This document shows positions 18,216-27,132 of a stretch of DNA of 64,000 bases, in pieces. Both the position numbers and the translations under genes were made by a program. The stretch comes from Ruegeria lacuscaerulensis (GTDB taxonomy: Bacteria > Pseudomonadota > Alphaproteobacteria > Rhodobacterales > Rhodobacteraceae): assembly GCF_013034685.1 (NCBI RefSeq), contig NZ_WQGO01000011.1:1-64000 (forward strand), read 5' to 3'. Below the pieces are notes generated by a model, which was not told where the DNA came from, made no database searches, and saw only the letters and a program-made list of their open reading frames with translations. Every line of letters starts with the position of its first letter. Within the stretch, counting starts at the first letter, position 1.

Positions 18216-18976
18216 CCAAAGACGGCACGCCGCAACAGATTTAGCCCCCCAAACAGCAACACCAGCAATGTAATCTTGCGAAAACGCGCCTGATCAATAC
18301 GGGCTTGCAACCGCAGCCCAATCCACATTCCGGCAAGCGCAGGGACAACCAAGATCGCTGAAAAAGGCACCGTCTCGGCGCGCAGAATTCCTGAACCCAG
18401 ATGCGCCACGACCAGCGCCACGGCGCCCAACCCATAAATAACGCCTTGCACCCGCATTTGAATGTCTTTTGGCGTGTTCATCGCCGTCAGGTAGAGCACC
18501 GTCGGCGGTCCCCAAATCCCCGAAATCCCTCCGACAAACCCAGCAACGGCACCAATCGTGGCTTCAATCCATCGAGACGGCTCCGAAAGCGTCAACTTCA
18601 GCCCAGCAACCTGAATCAGCGCAAAAACTGTCACCGGAATGCCGATCAAAAACAGAAACGTGGTCTCGGGGACAAGACTGACCAGCATCGCGCCAGCCAG
18701 GAGAAACAGAAGTCCAGTTAGCAAGAAAACGCGAAACTGGCGCACTGCATCGACAGCAGCCGGAAGCCCGCCGCGAAGAGCCTGAACGACGTTTGTTACC
18801 AATGCAGGCAGGATCAATCCGGCCAACGCCAGTTGCGGTGGTAAAAAAATGCTCATCCCCGACATCAGAACCATCGGCATGGCAAAACCGACCATACCCT
18901 TGATCCATCCCGCTGCAAAAGCCACGAGCAGCGCGAACAGAAAATCCTGTGGAGATAAAAGCGAAAACAGTGTCAT
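18212..18976 (-). CDS. TauE/SafE family anion exporter/permease
   Basis: This is a 254-residue polytopic membrane protein with about eight helices in two repeats. The first repeat begins with G-W-I-K-G-M-V-G-F-A-M-P (about 22-33), and the second contains F-V-G-G-I-S-G-I-W-G-P-P (about 146-157). These are the paired signatures of the TauE/SafE (DUF81) family, whose members export sulfite, sulfoacetate or related anions. The substrate is not evident. It is divergent from mcd with a 144-bp gap. Confidence 0.85.
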   Translation of the reverse strand: MTLFSLLSPQDFLFALLVAFAAGWIKGMVGFAMPMVLMSGMSIFLPPQLALAGLILPALVTNVVQALRGGLPAAVDAVRQFRVFLLTGLLFLLAGAMLVSLVPETTFLFLIGIPVTVFALIQVAGLKLTLSEPSRWIEATIGAVAGFVGGISGIWGPPTVLYLTAMNTPKDIQMRVQGVIYGLGAVALVVAHLGSGILRAETVPFSAILVVPALAGMWIGLRLQARIDQARFRKITLLVLLFGGLNLLRRAVFG

Positions 18977-19069
18977 CCGCCCGTGATATCACTCCTGTCG
19001 GTTTCTGCATCGCAAAATCTCTTGAGTAATTATTGAACTTTTTTTTGCCTTTGCACGTATTTTTGTTGC

Positions 19070-19083
19070 GCTGCATGTGCAGC
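19070..19083. promoter_or_regulatory. Palindrome upstream of mcd
   Basis: GCTGCA-TG-TGCAGC is a perfect 6-bp inverted repeat, centred about 44 bp before the mcd start codon in the tauE/mcd divergent gap. Position and symmetry fit an operator, but no regulator is known from the sequence. Confidence 0.35.
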
Positions 19084-19120
19084 ATGGTATGACCAATCGA
19101 CCCAGAAAAGGACGTGATTC

Positions 19121-20812
19121 ATGGCCCATGACGGACAGGATATGACCCAGATGACAGCATCCGCGATTTTGCCCGACCTTCTGACACTGACCCGCGCCGC
19201 CATTCCGGCTGTGGAGGCGGTGTTTGATCGCGCGCACGCATCAGTGCGCGAAATGGTAAGCGCCGAGGGCCGGGTATCCGGAGCGTTGATCGAAGCCAAC
19301 CAGACTGCCGCCCATGGCCTTGCATGGCTGGCCACCTACAACCAGTCTCTGCAACAGATGCAACGCTGGGCCGAAGCGCTGGAGGCCGACGGCAAGTTCG
19401 GCGAGATCGAACAGTTGCTGCACCAGATCGCCTTTGGTGAATACCTACATCAGGTCGCTGGCGGCATCCCCATGAATCAGGGCGAAATTATCCGCCTGCA
19501 AGACATGGGTCTGGGATGGGACGCGCTGTCTGGTTTCCAAATTCCTGAAGTCCAGAGCTTGATGGCGCAGGCAAACTCGCAAGCCGCTCGTAGCCGCCTT
19601 GTCGAATTGATGGAGGATCAGGCTGGTGCCACAATGTTTGGCGCCTCAGGGTTGGATGAAGAACTGGAAATGATCCGCGACCAGTTTCGGCGCTATGCCG
19701 TCGAAAAGGTCGAGCCACACGCCCATGAATGGCACCTGAAAGACGAACTGATCCCGATGGAAATCATCGAGGAACTGGCCGAGATGGGCGTCTTTGGGCT
19801 GACCATCCCCGAGGAATTCGGCGGGTTCGGCCTGTCCAAAGCCTCGATGTGCGTGGTGTCCGAGGAACTGTCTCGTGGATATATCGGCGTGGGTTCTCTG
19901 GGCACGCGGTCCGAGATCGCGGCCGAGCTGATCATCGCCGGCGGCACGGACGAGCAGAAAGCCAACTGGCTGCCGAAACTGGCCGGCGCTGAAATCCTAC
20001 CTACCGCCGTCTTCACCGAGCCCAACACCGGGTCCGACCTTGGCAGCCTGCGCACCCGCGCGGTCAAGAACGCCGACGGCGATTATGAAATCACCGGCAA
20101 CAAAACCTGGATCACCCATGCGGCCCGGACCCATGTTATGACCCTGCTGGCCCGCACCAACCCCGACAGCACCGACCACCGTGGTCTGTCGATGTTCCTG
20201 GCCGAGAAAACGCCCGGAACAGATGAAGACCCTTTCCCAACCCCCGGCATGACCGGCGGCGAGATCGAGGTTCTGGGCTATCGCGGCATGAAGGAATACG
20301 AACTGGGCTTTGACGGTTTCAAGGTCAAGGGCGAAAACCTGCTGGGTGGCGAAGAAGGCAAAGGCTTTAAACAGCTGATGGAGACCTTCGAATCCGCCCG
20401 TATCCAGACCGCCGCCCGCGCCATTGGCGTGGCTCAGTCAGCGCTGGATATCGCCATGCAATACGCACAAGATCGTAAGCAGTTCAGCAAATCCCTGATC
20501 AACTTCCCGCGCGTCTCTGGCAAGCTTGCGATGATGGCGGTTGAGATCATGATCGCGCGCCAGCTGACCTATTTCAGCGCGTGGGAGAAAGACCACGGCC
20601 AGCGCTGTGATCTTGAGGCGGGCATGGCCAAGCTACTGGGTGCGCGCGTCGCTTGGGCTGCGGCGGATAACGGGCTGCAAATCCACGGCGGCAACGGCTT
20701 TGCGCTGGAATACAAGATCAGCCGCGTCCTATGTGACGCGCGGATTCTGAACATATTCGAAGGAGCTGCCGAAATTCAGGCGCAGGTTATCGCAAGACGT
20801 CTGCTGAGCTGA
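19121..20812 (+). CDS. mcd: (2S)-methylsuccinyl-CoA dehydrogenase (acyl-CoA dehydrogenase with N-terminal extension)
   Basis: The 563-residue protein has an all-helical N-terminal extension of about 160 residues before a standard acyl-CoA dehydrogenase module. The module shows F-T-E-P-N-T-G-S-D and W-I-T-H-A-A for FAD and acyl binding, Q-I-H-G-G-N-G-F, and a C-terminal I-F-E-G-A-A-E-I-Q bearing the catalytic-base Glu. This extended layout is characteristic of Mcd, which oxidises methylsuccinyl-CoA to mesaconyl-CoA in the ethylmalonyl-CoA pathway for acetyl-CoA assimilation. Electrons would go to EtfBA. The ATG follows AAGGA at 9 bp spacing, and a strong terminator follows the stop. Confidence 0.85.
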   Translation: MAHDGQDMTQMTASAILPDLLTLTRAAIPAVEAVFDRAHASVREMVSAEGRVSGALIEANQTAAHGLAWLATYNQSLQQMQRWAEALEADGKFGEIEQLLHQIAFGEYLHQVAGGIPMNQGEIIRLQDMGLGWDALSGFQIPEVQSLMAQANSQAARSRLVELMEDQAGATMFGASGLDEELEMIRDQFRRYAVEKVEPHAHEWHLKDELIPMEIIEELAEMGVFGLTIPEEFGGFGLSKASMCVVSEELSRGYIGVGSLGTRSEIAAELIIAGGTDEQKANWLPKLAGAEILPTAVFTEPNTGSDLGSLRTRAVKNADGDYEITGNKTWITHAARTHVMTLLARTNPDSTDHRGLSMFLAEKTPGTDEDPFPTPGMTGGEIEVLGYRGMKEYELGFDGFKVKGENLLGGEEGKGFKQLMETFESARIQTAARAIGVAQSALDIAMQYAQDRKQFSKSLINFPRVSGKLAMMAVEIMIARQLTYFSAWEKDHGQRCDLEAGMAKLLGARVAWAAADNGLQIHGGNGFALEYKISRVLCDARILNIFEGAAEIQAQVIARRLLS

Positions 20813-20837
20813 AACGGCATTCCTGTTTCCCTAACTT

Positions 20838-20866
20838 GACCCGGCGCACGCGCCGGGTCTTTTTTC
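20838..20866 (+). terminator. Rho-independent terminator of mcd
   Basis: GACCCGGCGC and GCGCCGGGTC form a perfect 10-bp stem with a 2-nt AC loop, followed by six T residues (seven counting the last stem-flanking base). Confidence 0.9.
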
Positions 20867-20963
20867 TGCCATCGGTCCTATGCCGCCGACCGAAAATAGC
20901 CCCCTGTACCTGCCCCTGGAATGCCGTTAATCAACGACGACACTCAGCAGGGTTTTCATCGTT

Positions 20964-21518
20964 ATGATCCGACATTTTCTGGTCCTTTTCCTGACCTTCG
21001 CGGCGGTGGCACTGGCAGGGTGCGCAACGCAGCCTCCGACCGCCAGCCAGAACGAAATAGACGAGCTAGCCAGCGCGATCCGCAGCCTGAGCCCCACCGT
21101 GGACCCAACCGAAGCTCAAACAGCTGCAACCATCTCCTATACGTATTCTCAATACCTGGCGCGCGAATGGAATGTCACTGACTCGGCGATTATCCATAAC
21201 GCCAAAGTCATAAACGGCCTGCGAGAAAAGGGGCTGTGTAACGATTGGGCAGAAGCCATGACAGCTCGTCTGCGGAAGGAAAACTTCGAAACGTTGGACT
21301 TGCACTGGGCGACGTCTCCGCCAACTGCGTTTCGCATCATCCACCATTCTGCACTGATCAGCGCCAAGGGGGCGTCCATGTACGAGGGGCTGATCCTTGA
21401 TCCATGGCGCAACAGCGGTACGCTGACCTGGGCCCCCACGCGCGAGGATACCCGGTACAACTGGCGCCCCCGCAGCGAGGTCAGGTCCGAGTTGATAAGT
21501 GGCGAGAACCCCTATTGA
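20964..21518 (+). CDS. Lipoprotein with a putative Cys-His-Asp catalytic triad
   Basis: This 184-residue lipoprotein has a signal peptide ending in L-A-G-C (Cys20). The mature domain shows G-L-C-N-D-W-A-E-A (Cys92), I-I-H-H-S-A-L-I (His127/His128) and L-I-L-D-P-W-R (Asp146). The order and spacing match papain-like or transglutaminase-like cysteine hydrolases, in which Cys heads a helix and His and Asp sit on following strands. I do not recognise a named family. It starts a small run with the META-domain gene 42 bp downstream. The substrate is unknown; a cell-wall or protein-modifying role at the membrane is inferred. Confidence 0.75.
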   Translation: MIRHFLVLFLTFAAVALAGCATQPPTASQNEIDELASAIRSLSPTVDPTEAQTAATISYTYSQYLAREWNVTDSAIIHNAKVINGLREKGLCNDWAEAMTARLRKENFETLDLHWATSPPTAFRIIHHSALISAKGASMYEGLILDPWRNSGTLTWAPTREDTRYNWRPRSEVRSELISGENPY

Positions 21519-21560
21519 ACCTGGCTTCCCACGGCGGCAACAGCGAGGTAGAAACCTCTC

Positions 21561-21953
21561 ATGGTACGATTGATCCTGACATTTCCTCTGCTGGCTCTGT
21601 TTCAATGCGGCACGGATGAAACTGTCGCCAGCTATGGTGCAGCGGATCAGATATGGACCTTAAAGGAAATCGACAGCCAACCCTTTGCCGCGAGCGCGCA
21701 GTTGCAGTTCCATGGGGATGGCAAGATCAGCGGTCACGCGCCCTGCAACAGCTATAGCGGCACCTTGAACGCCCCCTACCCGTGGTTCGAAATCCAGGAC
21801 CTGATCGCAACACGTGCGGCTTGCGCGGGACTGGAAGCTGAAGGGATGTATTTTGCCGCTCTGCTGGCGATGACCCAATCTGAGGTCTCCGGCAATGTGC
21901 TGATCCTGCGCAACGAAGGCGAGCACGAGATGGTGTTCACAGCCGCCGAGTAA
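21561..21953 (+). CDS. META domain-containing protein (HslJ-like)
   Basis: This is a 130-residue exported protein. After a hydrophobic leader (about 1-16, possibly lipidated at the Cys in L-F-Q-C-G), one META domain runs from W-T-L-K-E-I through [12 protein letters not shown] to T-R-A-A-C-A-G-L-E. It includes the two conserved cysteines that can form a disulfide. META/HslJ proteins are periplasmic or outer-membrane proteins linked to stress or antibiotic tolerance, without a defined activity. The 3' end overlaps the convergent recO gene by 17 bp. Confidence 0.85.
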   Translation: MVRLILTFPLLALFQCGTDETVASYGAADQIWTLKEIDSQPFAASAQLQFHGDGKISGHAPCNSYSGTLNAPYPWFEIQDLIATRAACAGLEAEGMYFAALLAMTQSEVSGNVLILRNEGEHEMVFTAAE

Positions 21954-22662
21954 AGCGCTCGACAAACCGGGCACGCGCTTCGGGCACTGGCTTGTGCCCC
22001 AGCGCCGGGGCCAAATGGTTCTCAAGGAAATAGCCTGTCGTCTGCAGCCCCAGCGCGATCTCCTCATCCGGCGCGGATCCCTCGCCCCGTAAACAAGGTG
22101 GAAGCGGCAATAGCCGATCCGCCCATTCGCCTGCACCTTGGGCACTGACCGCGCGCCCGGTTTTGGGCGAGACATAGACCAGCCCCTCGGTAGATCCGGT
22201 CACAGCGCAACTAGACAAATCCAGCCCAAATCCAAGCTCTTCCAGCAACGCCAATTCCCAGAGCAGATAAGCCAAAGGCCAGACCTCATCCTGCCCCAGC
22301 AAATCCATCAACTGTTCCGAATGTTTGTAAATTGCCGGATGCGGCTCACGTTCAGGCAGACAAAAGGACAGCAAGGCGACCACCGAATTCAACCCGGCCA
22401 GCGCCAGACGCCCTGAAAACGCCGCGGCCGCGCGAGATCGGAGCGGCTCGACCTGAAACGTCCCGATATGTTCCTCAAGCCGCGCCCGCCACAACACATC
22501 CAATTGCGCGCCTGGTTGCAGGATTGGCGCGATCTTGCGACTGGTTCCACCTCGCACAACGCCCGCATGCCGACCATGGGCTTGGGTAAATACCTCAATG
22601 ATCGCCGCCGTCTCACCATGTCGGCGAGTGGTCAAGAGTATGCCGTGATCGCGCCAGTCCAC
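21937..22662 (-). CDS. recO: DNA repair protein RecO
   Basis: RecO loads RecA on SSB-coated DNA together with RecR in recombinational repair. The 241-residue protein has the N-terminal OB-fold ([16 protein letters not shown]) and a helical C-terminal region. The conserved zinc-site cysteines of some RecO proteins are largely absent, as is common in alphaproteobacteria. The start is taken as GTG at 22662, because family members begin at W-R-D; the open frame extends 25 codons further but without similarity. In related genomes recO closes the lepB-rnc-era operon. Here an extra gene intervenes. Confidence 0.9.
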   Translation of the reverse strand: MDWRDHGILLTTRRHGETAAIIEVFTQAHGRHAGVVRGGTSRKIAPILQPGAQLDVLWRARLEEHIGTFQVEPLRSRAAAAFSGRLALAGLNSVVALLSFCLPEREPHPAIYKHSEQLMDLLGQDEVWPLAYLLWELALLEELGFGLDLSSCAVTGSTEGLVYVSPKTGRAVSAQGAGEWADRLLPLPPCLRGEGSAPDEEIALGLQTTGYFLENHLAPALGHKPVPEARARFVERFTRRL

Positions 22663-22766
22663 TGTTTTGCTACCAGGCAGGAACGCAGATTGAGAAAAAT
22701 CGAAAAAGGCTGAGCCCGTCGTACATTTATTATCCAAAACGTTTGTTAAAGATACTCACCATTATT

Positions 22767-23431
22767 CTAGTTTCGACGCGCCACCAACGATCTTGGATCA
22801 AGCTGTTTTCCCACGGTACAGACACGGTTCCGCCGCTTGCTAGAGCAATTGTACTCCACCGCTGCAATCGGCTCGACTCGCAGGCTGTCTGACTGCTTAC
22901 CGTATCGAGAAGCTAAAATAGCTCGGGCTGAATCTACAGCCTGTTCCATTGTCTGCGTTCTGGCGGGAATGACATACACCACCCCCGCTTCGCCACAAAT
23001 GCGTATGTCCCCCCGTTCGGCAGCACTTTGGAGTTACCTCCTCTTTGACCTTCAAACAACGCGAATTGACCACCAGAATGAACAGGAACACTATCCAACA
23101 TAGCGCCAGGAACACCGCTTTTCTTTTTCCGCGATATCCACTCTGCATTAATGTTGAAGCCAAATGGGCCCATGACGTAACCGCCGTTATCCCCCCTGCA
23201 CTTTTTTGTAGTCCCGTTCTTAACAGGACAAAACACGCCACCGGCAAATGGCATTTGACCCGTTCCGAAGTGCAATATCATCAGATGCACGTCGTTTGCG
23301 CTCAACTGCTTCTGAGGCCTACTGTCACTTGCGCCCCCCAAGGGTTGTTGAGCAATCGCTATCGAAGGTAATTGCAATGCGACAATCAAATAAAGGCCTA
23401 AACCCAAAAAGCAGGTCTTCAGGAAGTTCAA
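22767..23431 (-). pseudogene. Secreted protein gene with a probable -1 frameshift
   Basis: A 165-codon frame starts at TTG 23431 behind an excellent AAGGAG site and encodes a signal peptide ending around A-I-A-Q-Q. Its last 17 or so residues (W-C-M-S-F-P-P-E-R-R...) look like out-of-frame translation. The overlapping frame (stop at 22767) continues convincingly as V-V-Y-V-I-P-A-R-T-Q-T-M-E-Q-A-V-D-S-A-R and beyond. One extra G in the G5 run at 22983-22987 would join both into a secreted protein of about 221 residues. The second part has a SPOR-like periodicity, but this is only an impression. It may be a real frameshift, a sequencing error or a slippery site. The region is AT-richer than its neighbours and interrupts the era-recO operon. 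Confidence 0.55.
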
Positions 23432-23618
23432 ATCGATCTCCTTTTTTTAGAGAAACTGCGTCAATACCAATAGATTTTTTTATCGCAGCGGCATCGCACA
23501 CACCTAAGAAAATAGGATGCCGAGCCTGAGTGAAGAAGAAATCACTCATTCGGGGTCAGCACCAATCAACCAAGAAATTGTTGCTTTCCAAACACAAAAA
23601 CGGCTTGGCTCCGTGGGC

Positions 23619-23948
23619 CTATAGCAACCCCTCTTCCCCCAGCAGATGACGCCCTTGCCGATCCTCGACCTCGATTACCCAAAGGTCAGGATCAAAACTA
23701 CGTTGTTTCGCGATGGCAGCATCGACATCCCTTTCGGACCCCGAGGTTAGCTCGACCCATTTCCGCTCACCGCTCAACAGATCGAAGCTGCGGTGAAAAG
23801 CTGTGGCCTGCCCGTCCAGCGTGTTCAGCTTGATCAGGACGGCCCCTGCGGTATCATCGCCATGTGCGACGACAAAAGCGGGTATTTCCTGAAACCGCAA
23901 TCGGGCCAGATAGGCGTGAACCCAAAACTCTGCGGTCAGACGGGCCAT
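23619..23948 (-). CDS. DUF1491 family protein
   Basis: This is a 109-residue protein beginning M-A-R-L-T-A-E-F-W-V-H-A-Y-L-A-R-L. It contains the central G-A-V-L-I-K-L-N motif and the charged F-D-P-D-L-W-V-I-E-V-E-D near the C-terminus, the pattern of the alphaproteobacterial DUF1491 family, which is normally encoded between era and recO. The function is unknown. An ATG three codons upstream (23957) is an alternative start, and neither has a clear ribosome-binding site. Confidence 0.8.
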   Translation of the reverse strand: MARLTAEFWVHAYLARLRFQEIPAFVVAHGDDTAGAVLIKLNTLDGQATAFHRSFDLLSGERKWVELTSGSERDVDAAIAKQRSFDPDLWVIEVEDRQGRHLLGEEGLL

Positions 23949-24003
23949 GTGCGCCATCCATTTACAAGCGCCGAGAATTTTCGTCGAACATTCTTAGCCC
24001 GTG

Positions 24004-24912
24004 TCATGCGTTGCCGTCTTTGAAATCCAGACCCATTTCCGAATACCGCTCGGATTCCTCCAGCCAGTTAGGCCGGACTTTCACTTGCAGAAACAGATGG
24101 ATTTTGCGGTCGAGAAACTCTTCCAGTTCAGCGCGGGCAGCCTGACTGACGGCTTTAATCGTCTCGCCCCGCTTGCCTAGCACTATGCCCTTGTGACCGT
24201 CGCGCATGACGTAGATGACCTGATCAATCTTGGCCGAGCCGTCTTTGCGCTCTTCCCAATTCTCAGTCTCGACGGTCAGTTGGTATGGCAGTTCCTGATG
24301 CAGGCGCAGGGTTAGCTTTTCACGCGTCATCTCGGCTGCGATCATGCGCAGCGGCAGATCAGCAATCTGGTCTTCGGGGTAGAGCCATGGGCCTTCGGGC
24401 AGTTCGCGTGCCAGCCATTGGCGCAGGTCGTCGACACCGTGACCTTTTTCTGCGGAAATCATAAAAGTCTCGGAAAAAGAATAGCGTGCGTTCAGGTCGC
24501 TCGTCAGCGCCAGCAGTTTTTCCGAAGGCACTTTGTCTATCTTGTTGATCGCAAGCGCGACGGTACGGCTTTGACCAATTTCCTCGAGCCCTTCGAGGAT
24601 ACGTTCAACGCCCTCTGTGATACCGCGATGGGCCTCGATCATCAGAACGACGACATCCGCATCAGCCGCCCCGCCCCAGGCTGCGGCGACCATGGCGCGG
24701 TCAAGACGGCGGCGGGGTTTGAACAGGCCAGGCGTATCGACAAAAACCAACTGTGCGTCGCCTTCCATCGCCACGCCCCGGATGCGGGCGCGGGTTGTTT
24801 GTACCTTATGCGTCACGATCGAGACCTTGGCCCCGACCATGCGGTTCAGAAGGGTGGATTTGCCCGCGTTGGGCTCTCCGATCAGGGCGATAAATCCGGC
24901 ACGTATGGTCAT
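24004..24912 (-). CDS. era: GTPase Era
   Basis: Era is an essential GTPase that assists 16S rRNA processing and 30S assembly. The 302-residue protein shows the G1 loop G-E-P-N-A-G-K-S-T-L, the D-T-P-G-L G3 motif, the N-K-I-D G4 motif and a C-terminal KH domain (about 205-290). The KH domain contains V-L-G-K-R-G-E-T-I-K, the RNA-binding G-x-x-G-type loop. It follows rnc on the same strand, but a 227-bp gap with a palindromic repeat separates them. Confidence 0.95.
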   Translation of the reverse strand: MTIRAGFIALIGEPNAGKSTLLNRMVGAKVSIVTHKVQTTRARIRGVAMEGDAQLVFVDTPGLFKPRRRLDRAMVAAAWGGAADADVVVLMIEAHRGITEGVERILEGLEEIGQSRTVALAINKIDKVPSEKLLALTSDLNARYSFSETFMISAEKGHGVDDLRQWLARELPEGPWLYPEDQIADLPLRMIAAEMTREKLTLRLHQELPYQLTVETENWEERKDGSAKIDQVIYVMRDGHKGIVLGKRGETIKAVSQAARAELEEFLDRKIHLFLQVKVRPNWLEESERYSEMGLDFKDGNA

Positions 24913-25048
24913 GTGTATTGCGATCCTGTTTGCAAGTGCGCACCCCTATAGCAGAAAGCACCGGCGGGCCAGAGGGTTTTGTCAGGGTGAGCGTGTGTGG
25001 ATCATCGCGCCTGTGTGCTTCGAATTGGCTGCGCCAATCCGACCGGGA

Positions 25049-25114
25049 GGGGGCCGGCCCCCTCGCCCGGATTTTATCCGGGCTCACCCCCGGGATATTT
25101 TTGGCCAGATGAAG
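25049..25114 (+). repeat. Palindromic intergenic repeat, copy B
   Basis: This second copy of the 66-bp element is seen also at 9561-9626. It has a perfect GGGGGCCGGCCCCC palindrome, CCCGG...CCGGG, CCCGGG, and the tail GATATTTTTGGCCAGATGAAG. It lies inside the minus-strand rnc-era operon in antisense orientation relative to those genes. A further dyad, TTGGC-TGC-GCCAA (25025-25037), sits just before it. Confidence 0.85.
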
Positions 25115-25139
25115 GGGATCCGGGCAGAAACGAGTGGGA

Positions 25140-25820
25140 CTATTTAGGTAGGCTGTCCAGCAAGGCCTTGGCCGCTGCTTGTTCCGCTTGGCGTTTGGAA
25201 CCTGCGGTTGCCTGCGCTTCGGCACCGTCTTGCAGACGGGCCGCGATGGTGAAGATCGGGGCGTGATCGGGGCCGCTGCGTTTGATTTCAACGTAAGAGG
25301 GCGGCGTTTGGCCGCGTGCTTGCGCCCATTCCTGAAGTGATGTTTTTGCGTCGCGCGCGTCGGCCTCGACCTTGTGGATCCGGTCGCCCCAGAGGCGCAG
25401 GATCACGTCGCGGGCGGCCTCGAACCCGGCATCGCGGTATATGGCGGCGATCACCGCCTCCATCGCGTCGCCCAATAGGGCTTGTTTGCGGCGGCCACCG
25501 GACAGCATTTCTGACCGACCCAGTTTCAGCACCGCACCCAAATCGATCTGACGAGCGACATCGGCGCAGGCCTCTTTTCGCACAAGCGCGTTGAAACGGG
25601 GGGCTAATTGCCCCTCTGACGCCTTCTTGTCGGCTTCCAGCAGGGCTGTTGCCATAACCAAACCCAACACGCGGTCGCCCAGAAATTCGAGCCTCTGGTT
25701 ATCGGGGCGCGTCGGCGAGGACACCGAGCCATGGGTCAAAGCGCGCAGCAGCAATTCAGGGTCGGAAAATTGGTACCCCAAACGTTGCTGAAACGCTTTT
25801 ATCTCGGCCGAAAGTTTCAA
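25140..25820 (-). CDS. rnc: Ribonuclease III
   Basis: RNase III is the double-strand-specific endoribonuclease of rRNA processing. The 226-residue protein has the catalytic signature [12 protein letters not shown] and [10 protein letters not shown], which supply the metal-binding acidic residues. A C-terminal double-stranded-RNA-binding domain (about 155-224) ends in [13 protein letters not shown]. The first Glu of the usual N-E-R-L-E-F signature is Gln here. The start is a TTG that overlaps the lepB stop (TTGA). Confidence 0.95.
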   Translation of the reverse strand: MKLSAEIKAFQQRLGYQFSDPELLLRALTHGSVSSPTRPDNQRLEFLGDRVLGLVMATALLEADKKASEGQLAPRFNALVRKEACADVARQIDLGAVLKLGRSEMLSGGRRKQALLGDAMEAVIAAIYRDAGFEAARDVILRLWGDRIHKVEADARDAKTSLQEWAQARGQTPPSYVEIKRSGPDHAPIFTIAARLQDGAEAQATAGSKRQAEQAAAKALLDSLPK

Positions 25821-26656
25821 TTCACCGCCTTGAAGAACCGATCCCCGCGCCAGGTCCAGAAGAAGAGCATCGACCGGCCAGCGGACGAGAACATGATCCG
25901 GTCCGCCCGACCGATCAGGTCCTGATAAGGGACAAATCCCACTCCGCCCGCGGATTGCGGCAGGCGGCTGTCGCTGGAGTTATCGCGGTTGTCGCCCATG
26001 AAGAAATAGTGGCCTTCAGGCACGGTGTAGATTCCGGTATTGTCCGACCCTTGGTTGCCGATATTCAGCACGTCATACGAGACTCCATTGGGCAGGGTTT
26101 CGATCATCCGCGATTTTTCGCAGCGACCGCCAAACCCGACCGGGCCATTTTCACAGCGCGGGCGCAACCCTTGCGAACCCTGAGGCTCGGCCAATTCGGT
26201 GAACACACCATCGGGTTTTTGCGGAACCGGCGTTCCGTTCAGAATGATCTGACCCTCGCGGATCTGAATTCGGTCACCCGGCAAGCCGATCAGACGTTTG
26301 ATGTAGTCGCGACCATTGACCGGGTGACGGAACACAATCACATCGCCGCGCTCGGGTTCACCGCCCCAGATACGCGTGTCTTCATCGCCCGGCAGCCAGC
26401 CGCAGATATCCTCGGCATCGATGTTGAGGCCAAAGCGGGGAATGATCAGGCTGGGACAGGAGGCGTAGGAATAGCCATAGGCCATCTTGTTGACAAACAG
26501 AAAATCCCCGATCAGCAGGGTCTGTTTCATCGACCCCGACGGGATCCAGAAAGGTTGAAAGAACAGCGTGCGGAAAACGCCTGCGATCAGCAAAGCGTAG
26601 ACGATGGTTTTGATCGTCTCCCATACGGGATTTCCGGTTTTGACGTCCTCGGCCAT
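25817..26656 (-). CDS. lepB: Signal peptidase I
   Basis: LepB removes signal peptides from exported proteins. The 279-residue protein has an N-terminal transmembrane anchor (about 14-35), the catalytic serine in I-P-S-G-S-M-K (Ser42), and the general-base lysine in [13 protein letters not shown]. The C-terminal box [12 protein letters not shown] follows. A Cys-containing insertion of about 30 residues lies before that last box. It sits between acpS and rnc on the same strand, overlapping rnc by 4 bp. Confidence 0.95.
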   Translation of the reverse strand: MAEDVKTGNPVWETIKTIVYALLIAGVFRTLFFQPFWIPSGSMKQTLLIGDFLFVNKMAYGYSYASCPSLIIPRFGLNIDAEDICGWLPGDEDTRIWGGEPERGDVIVFRHPVNGRDYIKRLIGLPGDRIQIREGQIILNGTPVPQKPDGVFTELAEPQGSQGLRPRCENGPVGFGGRCEKSRMIETLPNGVSYDVLNIGNQGSDNTGIYTVPEGHYFFMGDNRDNSSDSRLPQSAGGVGFVPYQDLIGRADRIMFSSAGRSMLFFWTWRGDRFFKAVN

Positions 26657-26709
26657 ACTGCTCTCCGGTCCTTGGTTTGTTGGGGTGCTACATGCGGGGC
26701 GCAGAGAGG

Positions 26710-27132
26710 TTAGTCAAGGCTGGCCGCTGCGTTCGTGATGGCGCGCGCCTCAATCACCACGAAAGCCTGCGCCCAAGGGTGGTCGTCGGTCAGGGTGACG
26801 TGGATGATTGCCTCATGACCTTCGGGGGTCATCTCACGCAAACGCTCAGCGGCCCAGCCGGTGACATGCATCACGGGCTGGCCGGTGTTCAGGTTGGTGA
26901 CGGCCATGTCCTTCCACGCGATGCCCATGCGCAGACCGGTGCCCAGCGCCTTGGAGCACGCCTCTTTCGCGGCCCAGCGCTTGGCATAGGTGCCAGCCGT
27001 GTCATGGCGACGTTCGGCCTTGCGCTGTTCGATGTCGGTGAAGACACGATTGCGGAACCGGTCGCCGAACCGGTCGAGCGTGCCCTGAATACGCTCGATA
27101 TTCGCGAGGTCTGTGCCGATGCCGAGGATCAT
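26710..27132 (-). CDS. acpS: Holo-[acyl-carrier-protein] synthase
   Basis: AcpS transfers 4'-phosphopantetheine from CoA to apo-ACP. The 140-residue protein starts [10 protein letters not shown] with the metal-binding Asp8, and has [12 protein letters not shown] with the second acidic ligand. The chosen ATG lies in an ATGA overlap with the preceding membrane-protein gene; a 24-codon longer frame is only its shadow. Confidence 0.93.
   Translation of the reverse strand: MILGIGTDLANIERIQGTLDRFGDRFRNRVFTDIEQRKAERRHDTAGTYAKRWAAKEACSKALGTGLRMGIAWKDMAVTNLNTGQPVMHVTGWAAERLREMTPEGHEAIIHVTLTDDHPWAQAFVVIEARAITNAAASLD

Noticed and set aside
23325..23549. 74-codon frame overlapping the start of the secreted-protein gene
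   Set aside because: The overlapping frame has a strong ribosome-binding site and a signal peptide; this one has neither, and no motif.
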